Below are positions 9,537 through 21,026 of a stretch of DNA of 64,000 nt, piece by piece. A program made the position numbers and the translations under genes. The stretch is from Epiperipatus broadwayi (Eukaryota > Onychophora > Udeonychophora > Euonychophora > Peripatidae). Under the pieces are notes generated by a model. It saw nothing but the letters and a program-made list of their open reading frames with translations. It was not told the DNA's origin and did no database searches. Position 1 is the first letter of the stretch. Each line of letters begins with the position of its first letter. Location of the stretch: contig JAQFVV010012441.1 of assembly GCA_028023455.1 (NCBI GenBank), positions 2,727,911-2,791,910 on the forward strand. The letters are read 5' to 3'.

Positions 9537-11900
9537 ATGGATTTAAAGCAATTAAATGGAATTTGGCTTTTAAAGGAATGGCGGAAAGTAACGGTTAAAG
9601 TTATTACGTTAAAGTGCAGAATAAAGTTTTTGTATTCCTGTCGGATTTTTAAAGTGTTTCCTAACTGTTGTTGTATTAAAATAAATAAGTTATGTAAATT
9701 GAGTGTGAGATCTATGGATGATCTAAAAAATATAATACTTCGTAATATAATTGACCAATGTAAGTATTTGCTGTTTTATAATAGAAAGTATTTAAGAACA
9801 TTAAATCATTTTATTTACGTTAATAATATTGATTATTTATATGAATATAAACAGATTTGTCAAATATGTTTTAATAATTTGCATTCAAAAATGATGGATA
9901 AATTTAATAGGAAAATTGAACATTTGTATAATAAAAAGTTTCCAAGAAATTTTAGTGATCAAAACTATGTGAATATCTCTGGAGTTGATTTGAATTTTAA
10001 TCAGCGTTATATTTTAAATTTTGGATCTAAATACGTCAGTGGAGGTTGGAAAGATTCTAGTATTGAATTAAATGCTGCGATTGAATATTCGTTTGGTGTT
10101 ATAAATTGTGATTTAAATGATAGGAATAAAATAATTACTGAAATAAAAAATAAAACATTTGATAAGCAAAATGATAATGTTTGGTTAAAACAAATTTATG
10201 AATTTAAAAATTTTTTAAAAAATAATAAATTAATTTGTTTGAAGGAGGACAAGGATTTACGGATGTGCCTAATGAAACAGGATGAATATAATATGAAAAT
10301 TATGGATCAAATGAAGAAGCTTTGTTTTGAAAAAAGTGAATTAAATAATATTGATACATATAGAATGAAATTTATTAATGACATTTTAATGACTGCTAAA
10401 AAGAAAAAAGTTATTGATGCAAAGACATATTACAGTTTATATCCGTCGTCTGCAGTGTTTCCAAGAATCTTTGCAAATATAAAATTGCATAAAAATTGTT
10501 ATCCATTAAGAGTAATTGTTGATTTTGGTGGTGTTTTTTATTATAATGCTTGTAGATATATTGAAAAAATAATGCAAGATGTGCTTGGATTTGGAGATTA
10601 TACGATTTCATCATCATTTGATTTTATTAATAGGATTAAAAATATAAAAATTGATAATAATGATGTTATGTGTACACTTGACATATCTGAAATGTATGGT
10701 TCAATTAATCGTATTGAATCAATAGAGATTATTGAAAGAGCTTTGTTTTTAAAATCTATAGATAATAATATTAGGAATTTTATTGTTAAAATATTAAGAT
10801 TTGTGAATGATAATATATATGTTAGGTTTAATGATTGCTTTTATAAAATGAATTTTGGTTGGCCAATGGGCCTTCCGGTGGTATCACAGCTTTGTAATTT
10901 TTTTATTTCTAATTATGAGGTTAAGATATTGTCTCAGATAAAATATAAAGGAATTAAAGTATATTGTAGATATGTTGATGATGTATTTATATGTGCACAT
11001 AATGAAATAATAGTTAATTTGTTTAATGAGTTAAATATGATTAATAATGTAAAATGGGTGTTAAATGAAGAGAAGGAAGATTCTATAAAGTTTTTAGATA
11101 TATTTATTAAAAGAAATAATAATGTGTTTGATTATAATATGATTTTAAAGCCTGTGGAAATTAGGGGTTATATTCCATATAATTCTAAAGTTCATATGAG
11201 TCATAAATTAGCTGGTTTGAAGTCATTTTTATTTAGAAATGATTATTTGTGCAAATTTATTAGTGATAAAATTGAAAATATTAATGTATATATTACTGAT
11301 ATGTTGAATGTTGGTTATGGAAGGAATATTATTTATAATACAATTACAAAATATAATCAAAATAAGAGTAATAATAAGAAAATATTAAGTAAATTAAAAA
11401 GTGATAAATGGATTTCTATTCCTTTTATATCTAATCAACAAGCTAAATTAATTTATAAACTTTTTAGTGGTTTGTGTAGAATTTCTTTTTTCTCTTCAAA
11501 TAATATAAATGATATGATAAATAACTCCAAAGCCAAGATTTCTAAGTTTGAATTAAGTTCTGTTATATATATGTTGGAATGTGGTTGTGGAATAAAATAT
11601 ATAGGGGAATCCAAATGTACATTACAAAAACGATATAATGATCATAAGACATTATATAAACGTGTACAGAAAGAAAATATATCTTCAGTAAATATGAATA
11701 CTCCATCAATTATATTTGATCATAATAAAACATGTAATTATGGTTTTAAATTTAATAATAGAGATATAAAAATTATTCAAATTGAAAGGTGTAGTGAAAA
11801 ACGTAAAATTAAAGAGGCTATGATGATATCTAGGAATAGAGGTGGTTTGATGAATAAACAATCGGCTAATATAAAGACAACAGAATTGTGGGAAATTTGA
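9537..11900 (+). CDS. Penelope-like retroelement polyprotein (RT + GIY-YIG endonuclease)
   Basis: One uninterrupted 787-residue frame. Residues 300-335 hold the conserved pre-RT block (YPSSAVFPRIFANIKLHK, then PLRVIVDF). Reverse-transcriptase motif A is TLDISEMYGSIN (about 380-391), motif B is GWPMGLPVVSQ (441-451), motif C is CRYVDDVFI (477-485, catalytic YVDD) and motif D/E is IKFLDIFIKR. The C-terminal GIY-YIG nuclease spans about 674-770: VIYML, a CGCG pair, KYIGES, the R/H helix LQKRYNDHK, and the catalytic glutamate in KIKEAMMISRN (about 760), followed by GGLMNK. The protein copies element RNA into target DNA. Length is close to that usual for the family. The ATG chosen is the first in the frame, directly after the 5' leader shared with the partial copies. 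All catalytic motifs are present, so the element may still be able to move. Confidence 0.93.
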   Translation: MDLKQLNGIWLLKEWRKVTVKVITLKCRIKFLYSCRIFKVFPNCCCIKINKLCKLSVRSMDDLKNIILRNIIDQCKYLLFYNRKYLRTLNHFIYVNNIDYLYEYKQICQICFNNLHSKMMDKFNRKIEHLYNKKFPRNFSDQNYVNISGVDLNFNQRYILNFGSKYVSGGWKDSSIELNAAIEYSFGVINCDLNDRNKIITEIKNKTFDKQNDNVWLKQIYEFKNFLKNNKLICLKEDKDLRMCLMKQDEYNMKIMDQMKKLCFEKSELNNIDTYRMKFINDILMTAKKKKVIDAKTYYSLYPSSAVFPRIFANIKLHKNCYPLRVIVDFGGVFYYNACRYIEKIMQDVLGFGDYTISSSFDFINRIKNIKIDNNDVMCTLDISEMYGSINRIESIEIIERALFLKSIDNNIRNFIVKILRFVNDNIYVRFNDCFYKMNFGWPMGLPVVSQLCNFFISNYEVKILSQIKYKGIKVYCRYVDDVFICAHNEIIVNLFNELNMINNVKWVLNEEKEDSIKFLDIFIKRNNNVFDYNMILKPVEIRGYIPYNSKVHMSHKLAGLKSFLFRNDYLCKFISDKIENINVYITDMLNVGYGRNIIYNTITKYNQNKSNNKKILSKLKSDKWISIPFISNQQAKLIYKLFSGLCRISFFSSNNINDMINNSKAKISKFELSSVIYMLECGCGIKYIGESKCTLQKRYNDHKTLYKRVQKENISSVNMNTPSIIFDHNKTCNYGFKFNNRDIKIIQIERCSEKRKIKEAMMISRNRGGLMNKQSANIKTTELWEI

Positions 11901-12065
11901 ATAGATTGAATGATGGGTAATGCAAGTTTTTATTTTTTGTACGTTTGTATTAACAGTTGATAAAGATTGTCAGTGAAACAATTGAAAGTACTTCTGGTAA
12001 AGAATAGATTATTTAATTTTGAATACTGTGTTAAATATATTTGTTTGAATTATTATTATTATATA

Positions 12066-13364
12066 TATATACTATTTGATTATAAGTTCTTCTGGTATGC
12101 TAGAAGTCTAAACATTTAATGTTTCTTGCAATTTATTTTTTAAATATGAGTACATGTATAATAAATAATTTTATGTTGTGTTTAAAGAAATCATGTAATT
12201 TTAGGCACATACTATACCATGCAATGACATTTGTATTCTTATTTCGAAATTTTATACGAATTGGTGTCTATTTTATAAAGACACAGTTCTCATTGCTAGA
12301 AATTAATGTCTTTTAAATTAAAGTCATTTTTCAAATTGATGTATAGCTGGATGTATGAAAATCATCAGGAAGAAGGGGAACAATGAATTACTGTTTTCAA
12401 TGGAACATACTTTTATGGTTTGGTGATTAATTTGCTATCTTGCCATGGTTTTGTTCTGGATATGAGTTGAAATTTATATACAACTTGAAACTTATCACCA
12501 TAAATTCAAGAAAGTTTTAAATAGTGACTCTCAGCCAATTCAATTTGCTATACCTTCTTGGTTTTTACTGGAATATGGAAAGAAAAATCATAAAATTCTC
12601 AATATGCAGCACATTATCTGGATAAATAATGTTTACTTCCTCAATAATTTTCAAGAGTGGTAAGGAGTACCAAAAGAATTTTTGTCCTGCCTGGGTTATG
12701 TATGTTTGTTTTTAAATATTTATATATGCATACTAATGATATTATATTGGAAATTATTACATAAAAACATAATAATTGGGAAAATAATTAGTATTACTTA
12801 GGTGAAATTGTATTGTGTATAAGCTAGATCTTAGTTAATTGGAACTATTATAATTTTTTTTTTTTTTTCAAATGAAGTCAGTTTTTGTTCTATTTATTTA
12901 ATTTTAAACTTTCACAAAAAATTTACATTATTAGTATAAAACAGAAGCTCCTCCTTACTCCAGCGTTTCCGATAGTAAACTTGAGTAATTTGTGATTATG
13001 GTACATTATTTAAATCTCCATCTCCAGATCACTTTTTACTTTTATCAATGAGGCTTAGAATTCAAAGTTAGTAGTAATGTCGTTGCCTGTCTAGCAACCA
13101 TCTTTAATTCCATTTTATTATTTTACTCAAAAAACCTGAAATTCAAAACACTATTATCTGCCAAAATGCCAAGTTTCAATAATAGAAACACATTTAATTA
13201 CTAATACCTGATGATGACTGATCACCCAGGCTTACTGTATATGGCACTAGAATAGACAGCTGTTTTTGTTTCATATATTTTGTGATCTGCAGAGATGAGG
13301 GTTTTGTTGTTCAATTACCAGCAGCAGTTATTGGTTTTCAAGTTGTTTTTTTCATATTTCTTAT
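12066..13364. other. AT-rich non-coding stretch
   Basis: Nothing recognisable is seen after the end of the Penelope-like element. Short open frames lack any family resemblance. Confidence 0.5.
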
Positions 13365-13384
13365 ATATATATATATCTTTAAAA

Positions 13385-13452
13385 TCACTCAACACTTAGA
13401 TAAACCTAATATCAATAACAACCAACAATCTCAAACTGTTGCCAAGGTAACT
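13385..13452 (+). repeat. 70-bp conserved interspersed repeat, plus copy
   Basis: This contains CAACACTTAGATAAACC, TAATATCAATAACAACCAAC, and AATCTCAAACTGTTGCCAAG, matching the copies at 1520-1610 (-) and 14,645-15,617 (+). It is bracketed on both sides by (TA)n tracts. Confidence 0.6.
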
Positions 13453-14640
13453 TTCATATATATATATATATACACACACACAAACACTTGGGTATATACA
13501 TAATTGATAGAACAGCCTTTACTACTCTATTACATGGCAAAGGTGTCTTCAATTCTTTGTTTATTGAACTGTGGAGAAGACAATACTCATTAAGATTCCC
13601 AATCGCAGTGGGTGGGGAATTTTCATGAAAATAACATCTAATTGTTGCATGAGCATAGTAAAAATGCAAAACAAAATTTTTTATATTGAGATTAATACAT
13701 TTGTGCAATGTATGCATATTGTTTTTCTACATATATATATATTTAAAACTCTAGATAAAGATATGGATAAAGTTATGAAGTGAAAAAAGAAACTCAACAT
13801 TTATTTTTTCCCTTCACATTCAGTTTAAAAATAAAATTAAAAAACAATACAGTCTTATAATTTTTTGCTTATAATTTTGTCAGTAACTAAATTATATTCA
13901 AATATAAAAGTGTTTACAAAGTGAAGTGTTTTCTTTAACAAAATAAAATATGAATCACTATTATTCTGAAATCTTAAATATTCAAACCTTCAACTTATGT
14001 AGATATTTCTGCAATAAGAGTTATATAGAATAGATTATTGTTATAATCTAGGAGCAAATGCCCAGAATTATATTTTATTTAATACATGCCTGGTTCTCCT
14101 GAAGAGACCGCTTCATTCAAACATATCATGGGGATAGGTTTACATTTACCTATGTCTTTGGAAAAGGTTGCTCTTAAAAAAGAAATGATTGGAGATTTCA
14201 CTTAAAATTAATAATCAAGAAGTGAAAAGTTATTTAAGTTGAAAATCCTTGGCCTCAAAAAAGCCTTCAAATGCATATTGTGTGTATATATCATAGCTGA
14301 TGTGTTAACCACTTTATACCAAAAAATTTGTCACTGCTGAACTAAATTACAGCATAATGATATCAAGGAATAATTTCCAAATTACCTACTTTTGTGATAT
14401 GCAGAGAGCATGAAAAGAAAAAAATAACATATTCTCAAGTTTAAGTAGTGTTAAAATCTAAATTTAACTAAAATGAATTTCTTTGATTTATTATTATTTT
14501 TTTTTAAAAATGTTTTTTTTTTTTTTTGAGAATTTACTCAATGTGCATTCATTGAATGATTGAGAGCATGTAATATATTTGAATAATAAACTTATCATAT
14601 CTAAGCCCTTTTTATGTATTTTTATTTATTTATTAAAAAC
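13453..14640. other. AT-rich non-coding stretch with TA/CA microsatellite
   Basis: A short (TA)n(CA)n tract begins it (13,455-13,490). No gene is supportable. Confidence 0.5.
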
Positions 14641-15617
14641 CAGTCAACACTTAGACCAGGGGTGGGCAACAGCTGGCTCTCGGGCCACATCTGGCCTGTG
14701 ACGATGTTGAATCCAGCCTGTCCCATAAATGCCAAATATAGAAAATCTATACCAGACTACACTCACTGTAAACCACAATCTCTAGGCCTATCACTCACAT
14801 GTTCATATAACATTAACTTTATCCTAATGTCATGAAAAATATAAAATATTAATTATAAAAATTTTATCATAGCTTGCGTAAATTTTATCATAGCTTCTAA
14901 AATATCAATTTTATATTACAAAATATAAAAATATGGGAGGAATCACAATGCAAATACTGTTAATTTCTGTTTTTAAAGAATACTGTATATTCTATGCAGC
15001 ATCAGATTATTATTTCCTAATTATTTTTGTAGCATCAATCGAATGAAGTTTTTTTGTGTTTAACTTATTGAAAAAAATAATATTGGTGCATGATATTTTA
15101 TAAATAGTTTATGCCCTTTTTAATTATTACAATTTTTATTTTAATATAATTTATAGCTTATAAAATCAGCCAATTAAAAGAAAGAAAAATTGATTCCGAA
15201 TGCCACATTTTCAATGATAATTGGACATTCAAATATTTATTTGTAATGAATCTATTTCCATTTTTAAAGAATTAAAAAGGTAATTTTTAACAAAATAATT
15301 TGTAAAATATAAACTATTATAACCAGATCAAATGAAAATTGAAGCAGAAAAATTAAAATGTGGTTTGCATAATAAGCAACAAAATACTCTGAAAATTTTG
15401 TCAAATACAGCTGTGATAAAAGCTATTTCTTATCTGTATATATAATTCAAGTACTATAACATTTTTTAAGTTCTAATTTTTTTTGTTAAATCGTTCAATC
15501 TACTCTGGCCCACATTATGGTACAAAAGTTTTATTCAGCCCGCTTTGCCCACCCCTGACTTAGACAATCCCAATATCAATGACAATCAACAATTTCAAAC
15601 TGTTGTCAAGGCAATCT
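14641..15617 (+). repeat. 70-bp conserved repeat split by a hAT insertion
   Basis: The left piece ends CAGTCAACACTTAGAC at 14,656. The right piece resumes at 15,558 and continues AATCCCAATATCAATGACA and then CAAACTGTTGTCAAGGCAAT. Removing 14,657-15,557 and one 8-bp duplication restores the same order as the copies at 1.5 and 13.4 kb, which independently confirms the hAT boundaries. Confidence 0.75.
14657..15557. mobile_element. Non-autonomous hAT-type DNA transposon, 901 bp
   Basis: The ends are the inverted repeats CAGGGGTGGGCAA (14,657) and TTTGCCCACCCCTG (to 15,557). They are flanked by a perfect 8-bp duplication ACTTAGAC at 14,649-14,656 and 15,558-15,565. The terminal sequence and the 8-bp duplication are characteristic of hAT elements. 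The inside is AT-rich and has no transposase frame, so it depended on a transposase supplied in trans. Confidence 0.9.
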
Positions 15618-16180
15618 TCTTTTAGCACTAAGCTTCTGAAAAATATGAAACTACTATTGCTTATTGAGGCAGCTAACACAGTTGCTGGGATAAATAAGAG
15701 AAAATAACTTATTGAATCAACTCAATTGCTTTGAATTATGCTTCTAGGATTAAATCAGTATCCCATGATATAATTTACATGTAGAAATATAAAAGTCTAT
15801 ATAAATTTAAAAATATTTGTGTTTTTACTTTCATATGGCAAATTTTTTTAAAGATTAATTTCATTAATTCACAAAACTCTAAGTAATATAAATTGTCAGC
15901 ATATATAAAAATGAAAATTGTAGCATATTCTTCTGATGTTCCAAAAACTATTCCATATGGTTGACATGCACAAATGCTCCCAGCCATGAAGGAAATTGAT
16001 TTTAATAATTTATGTTAACTTGTCTCTGGAGTATTAATTATAACTAAATCAAAGCTTAAAATGTATGTTTAATCTTTCGTAAATATATAGTCTTCAATTG
16101 AATAAGATTTGTAGCAAATGAAATTATTTTTTGACATAATTATTATTTAAAACATTTTGAAAATGAATAAAAATAATGGA
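15618..16180. other. AT-rich non-coding stretch
   Basis: No gene or repeat is recognised. Confidence 0.5.
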
Positions 16181-16182
16181 TA

Positions 16183-16779
16183 CTTGTGAGTTTTCAAGCA
16201 AACCAAAGTGGCAGCCCGTATTTTTGATAAATGTATGGGTTAATTTACTGAAGATGTGTTTGTTATTAAATTAAAACAAAATTAATAAATCGACTGTTAA
16301 GTTTTAAGAAAAGGAATAAATTCCGATAAATTTCATTAAGAAGCTTTATTTCAATTTTTTTATAAATTTTTTATTTATAATATGGGAAATGACAAAGCGC
16401 TTTTAACATCGTCATACTTTGGTTTAATCAGTCTTTTTTTTTGTCAGCAGTTTTTTTGTAAATTATCATAATAATCAGAATTTGAGGCCTTCTCTCACAC
16501 AACGTGATGCAGTGGAGTCTTTCCAAAGTTTTATACATGATACCATTTTTCTTTCTTTCATTTTCTGTTGTTAATTAAAAAAAAATAAAAATTAAATACT
16601 CTAAATAATTTTTCCACAATGATTTCTTTTTTTAAAAATAACAGTAATAAAAAATAAAATGTAAATATAAAATACATTTCCTAGTAGACATTTTTTGTAT
16701 ATATTTTTTTGGGGCCCCCAAAATCATAGATTTAACAAAAATATGGGCTGCCATCTTCATTTACTTGAGAACTCATAAG
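16183..16779. mobile_element. TA-flanked MITE, 597 bp
   Basis: The left end reads CTTGTGAGTTTTCAAG and, after a short gap, TGGCAGCCCGTATTTTTG. The right end read on the other strand is CTTATGAGTTCTCAAG with TGGCAGCCCATATTTTTG. The inverted repeat therefore spans about 50 bp. Each side is flanked by TA (16,181-16,182 and 16,780-16,781), as in Tc1/mariner-type elements. The interior is AT-rich with no frame. Confidence 0.75.
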
Positions 16780-16781
16780 TA

Positions 16782-19700
16782 ACAAATAATGAAAGTATTT
16801 AAAAATTATTTAGTTTTATTAAGCAATAAAAAAATTAACACTTTTCTGCCTTTAGTAATGTTAAGATAAAGGTAAATAATTGTATTGTCTCAGTATGTCA
16901 GTTTTCAATGCTTCAAGAAACAATGGTGATTGTTTATAAAAATAAAATATATTTTCTATTCACTATTGAAAATTTTCCAAAAAAAATGAAAGTATATTTG
17001 AAAGAAAAAAAATAGTTTGAAAGCAAATAAATAATTACATTTTTCCCCCCACAAATAATGTAAAAAAAATCCTATCTCCAGATTAGATCTATTATCTATA
17101 ATTAAAAATTATAAATTCATTACCAATAAAAATGCAATTTTGAAATGCCATGTTGTAAATGACTTTTAGATGTACTGCTAATAGAACGCTACTGTATATA
17201 GAAGCAGATTAAACATTTTAACAGTCACAGGAACAAATAGAAACTGAACAAAGTTTAAATGTAAAAGGAGATGGTTATGTGATATTTGTTGGTTTATACT
17301 ATTCTAGCCAAAATGTTAAAACAATTATTTATTGTTATTTAGATATTAAGTTTTCTGCCATTTGAGTAAATATTATTCTTTTTGATCATGGAGGGCACCA
17401 CCAGGTCATTACATATCAGAAAATTTATTTACTATGATCAAAAGTAAATGATGATGATGATTTGCACCAACTAGACCCAGGGAGACAGCAAGAGATCTCA
17501 ACTATTGTTCAGACAATTGAGAAAATAAAAGCACTAAGTCAAACGTCAGCAAAATTAATTTAAACTAATATAAAATTTTATTAAATTCAAGAAAACAAAA
17601 CCAAGTCAATCTAGCCAACAAAATGCAAAAGTTTGATTTAGATTTTTTTATAAGCGTACTCATCTGAGAGTGCATATGAATATAGCAAATATTAAAACAT
17701 TAAACACTGTGGCAGCCAAATTCTTTCTCTCACCTACAATTTAAAAAAGGAATTAATGATATCTTCCTGCTGGTGATTTATAAAAAAAGAAAACTATTCC
17801 AGCCTCCTATATCAGAGATATCAAAAGGAATAGAAATGGAGTCTTATAGAAAATTTACCGAAACAGCACAAGATGAGCGATCACTAGATTATTGGCTAGT
17901 GATGTCATTTGCTTGCAGGATAGCTTGTGATGTATCACATTTAAGGCAATTCATGGTTAATTTCACATACAAGACAAAAAAGTTATTATGATCTTACGTA
18001 ATCTAGAAACGACATAAAGTCTCCAACTTCAGAAAAACTAGAATAATAAACATGATAAACCACCAGCCAAAAGATTTGCGGTTTGCCGGAAGTGCAGACC
18101 TGAGTTAATTAAAATTAATTACAGGACTACTAAAAATAGGGACAGGTGAGCAAAAGAAAACTATGAAGCTCTGCCAAAGTATTTAGAAAGAGTTTGAATA
18201 TAAATAAAGAGAGGCAAATTATGCATAAACAATATAAATTTACAATACACTCTCAGATAAATAAATTTAAAACAAACCTGGAATCTTAAAACTAGATTCC
18301 AGTATGCGCAATAAATACAACATATTTTACACACTAATAGACAAAAGAATAAGTAAAATGATTTTGATATAAGATAAATTTATACACATGTCTACTTTAG
18401 ATTGAGTAGAGGTTTTACTAGAAATTAGAATTAACCCTGGAAGCATATAGAAGAAATTACCTTGGTGTTAGATGGTTTACTGAGTACTCAGTTGGTTGCA
18501 AGTAATACTAATAATGGGAAAGTCTTTAAACGATTTGTTCTTTAAATGGTGGCGAGTGTGGAGGCAGATTTTGATACAGTTCGAATTTAGGCTTTATGGC
18601 ATAAATATTTTCATTATTTTATCACTATCTTCTTACAGGTTAGCTATTATCACTTTGTGCAATTTTTGTACATATCAACTGTCTGACAAATCTCTGGCCA
18701 AGAAAAACGTATTTTAGATGACATGGACATTAATTCATTTATCTTACTAAGGCTGAACTTTGTAACTTTCCTTCTTCTGACAATGGTATGTAATAGGGTA
18801 GAGATGAAAACGTATGGAGTGGATAAGCAATTAGCTATTTATGATCAGGGAGCATAAGCCATTAGTTTGTTATATCATTTTGTAATGTGAAGATTGTGAT
18901 AATATTATTCTCCAACATTGGCAAATATAGTTTGCTGGATTTAACTTTACTTCATAAGACTGCAGCTAAATATCTGTTGTTCTGCTATGCTTTCCCTTCC
19001 TGTATAAAGATCCGCTCTAATTTCTTGTGTTCATCTTGCTATGCGAGCACATTCTGACCCCAATTAATTATACAAGCCACTTTTATAAGTTCATCAATAC
19101 TGTTCTTTTTTTGAAAAATATTTTTTAAAAAAAATTTTTTTTTTTAAAATCTCAGTCTGTCAACTTTCAAAATTATCTTATCTTTTGGGTAATCAATCTT
19201 TTAATTAAATATATATTAATTCAATTATTTTATAGGTTTTTTATTTTATTTTTAACAAACAATTCCCTTTTTCAAAAGACAAGAAAAAAGTATAGTCTTT
19301 AGAAATTTGAATTAACCTTTTAAAATCAGATCGTACTTAAAAATAATTTAATAACTTAATAATCCTTTATTTAATAAATAGTTTTAGTAATTCCGATTTT
19401 TTTAAAAAAAATTTTTAAAGATGCAACTACCTGTTCTTTTTATTTTTTCTTTAATATAATTGGAATATCTTCTAAAATTAACTGTATAGGTAACTTAATT
19501 ACTCGATTAGATTTTTACTTTTACACAAAGAGAAATAAAATTGCTGAGTGTGTTGACACATTCCAGCACCGTGATCTGAAATTAAATTCACACTTTCTCA
19601 TCCGTCAATCTATGTTCTTTATTATTGCCCTGTGTGTTTTTTTTTTTTAGTAGCTACCTACAAAGGACTACCATATATATATATGTATGGACAGATCCTG

Positions 19701-19860
19701 ATCTATATAACTATTATTTCAAAAGATTCCGCCTAATGTAAAGTGATTATTAAACATGTATGCATTTTTGAAATAAAGTATTTATTACTAAAATGCTATT
19801 GCTTTTCCTAGTTGTATTTATAAAGCTAATATTATTTAATAGTGTTTAGATTCACCTTTA
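16782..19860. other. Non-coding stretch, nothing assignable
   Basis: 17.4-18.7 kb is less AT-biased than its surroundings and has short frames (17,773-17,991; 18,496-18,717), but their translations resemble no family I know and are interrupted on all frames. A perfect hairpin TCACTAG/CTAGTGA lies at 17,880-17,902. A degraded repeat may be present. Confidence 0.35.
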
Positions 19861-20180
19861 GAGAGTTTGGACGCTATTATAAGAAAGGCTTATCATAAAT
19901 GTGTTTTGAATTAAGCTTAGTGCTTTCGATGACTACTTTGGCTTCATATTTATAGCAATAAGATTTACGCTTTAAGTTTATTCTAATTATTCATTTTTTC
20001 GAAAGGGAGAAGCAGGTTTCCTTCTTTTTCATGGAGTTGGTTGTTAGCTATATGGCAAGCTTCTTTGATCTTGCGTTTGACATCAAAACGCATCCACGAT
20101 AAGCTTTTCTTACAATAGCGTCCAAGCTCTTGAATGTTAAATTTACAATTACATAAGAAAAGTTGCTACTCTCTTGATTT
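19861..20180 (-). pseudogene. Penelope-like element 3' fragment with inverted half-copy
   Basis: The minus strand at about 20,010-20,140 translates to FDVKRKIKEACHIANNQLH followed by EKEGN. This matches the C-terminal helix of the GIY-YIG domain of Penelope-like elements, with its catalytic glutamate in KIKEA. About 50 bp of this (20,081-20,129) recurs inverted at 19,861-19,910 (TTTGGACGCTATTATAAGAA against its complement). That echoes the inverted partial copy of the intact element. The fragment is short and partly decayed, so the family call is moderate. Confidence 0.45.
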
Positions 20181-20503
20181 ATAGTATTTAAAATAACCGA
20201 TGATGACCTGCAATTAACAATTTATAATTAATAAAATTTATTCTGCTAATAAATGAAAGAAAAATATTTCCTGCATCTTTTTTGTCCCATTAGATTGAAC
20301 TGTAATTCAATTCTATGGCTATAATTTATTTTAAATATTTTGTACGCTTTCTTTTAACTTGTGGATATCACTTTCTTATTTATACATATAAAGTTTCTAA
20401 TATTTAAATACAAATATAATTTATGTACTTGCAGTTTAGATGTAATATAGGGAGTTTGAACTCAGACTTTCAAGCTCCCTTTAGCTATCTATATGATATC
20501 ATG

Positions 20504-20600
20504 TAACTGATACACATGACCACACACATATGAAAAAGATAAATGATCTCCAATATATATATTTCGTTTTGAACCAGCGCTCATCATTTGGTCCAGACCA
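20504..20600 (-). ncRNA. Hammerhead-like ribozyme core, decayed (copy C)
   Basis: On the minus strand the core reads ATGATGA (20,587-20,581) in place of CUGAUGA, then GCGCTGGTTC, and an intact CGAAA (20,565-20,561). Stem II has decayed. Stem III keeps ATATAT with ATGTGT, and the outer GATCA pairs with TGGTC by a G-U pair. Nucleotide 17 is the A complementary to 20,511. The C3 change would be expected to abolish cleavage. Confidence 0.35.
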
Positions 20601-20922
20601 TTATCTCCCACTCACATATATATAAAATCAATACTTAGTTTATATTAAGATACTCCTTCCTCCAACTTTTCAGCCATCCATATCATTGAAAATCTGATGA
20701 TGGAATGCTCAAATCCCTTATTAATGCAAATATTGTTGTCATGCCCATGTTATCTTCAAGTAAATCTGACTCCTCATGTATAAAACCATGTCCATTTAAA
20801 TACCCAGAAGAAGGATAGATAGGATACAGGTTGAACTTGTAATTAGCCTGTCCATTAAAGTTTGATGATTTGCTATCTGAATATAAACTGAGCATTGATT
20901 ATATATATGTGTGCGAGATGAT

Positions 20923-21026
20923 GGTTTAAACCAACTGCTAAGTGCTGATTCAGCATGAAATATATATATATATATATTAGAGATCATTTATCTTTTCACA
21001 TGTGTATGGTCATGTGTATTGATTGT
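20923..21026 (+). ncRNA. Hammerhead-like ribozyme core, partly decayed (copy D)
   Basis: Stem II is perfect (GTGCTG, loop ATT, CAGCAT), GAAA is intact at 20,957-20,960, and stem III and A21018 are kept. Stem I pairs in five of six positions (AACCAA with TTGATT). The central core reads CTGCTAA (20,935-20,941) and so has lost A6 and G8, which makes activity unlikely. Confidence 0.45.

Larger units (their letters stand above)
7518..12065 (+). mobile_element. Penelope-like element with inverted and direct partial copies
   Basis: The order is: an inverted partial copy (7518-8403, minus), a direct partial copy (8404 to about 9480), then the full unit with its single long frame (about 9480-12065). 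Both partial copies carry the end of the ORF, the 3' UTR and then about 60 bp of the 5' leader (ACAGACATTTAATGGTTGTAG just before 9537), so the pieces join 3' end to 5' end. Tandem partial copies acting as pseudo-LTRs, often with an extra inverted piece, are a known hallmark of Penelope-like elements. By eye the partial copies differ from the full unit at only a few positions per kilobase, which suggests recent insertion. Target duplications could not be defined because both outer edges are (TA)n-rich. Confidence 0.85.

Noticed and set aside
17773-17991. 72-residue frame with a few cysteines (possible B-box or RT relic)
   Set aside because: Neither strand gives a consistent domain order, so no family can be claimed.
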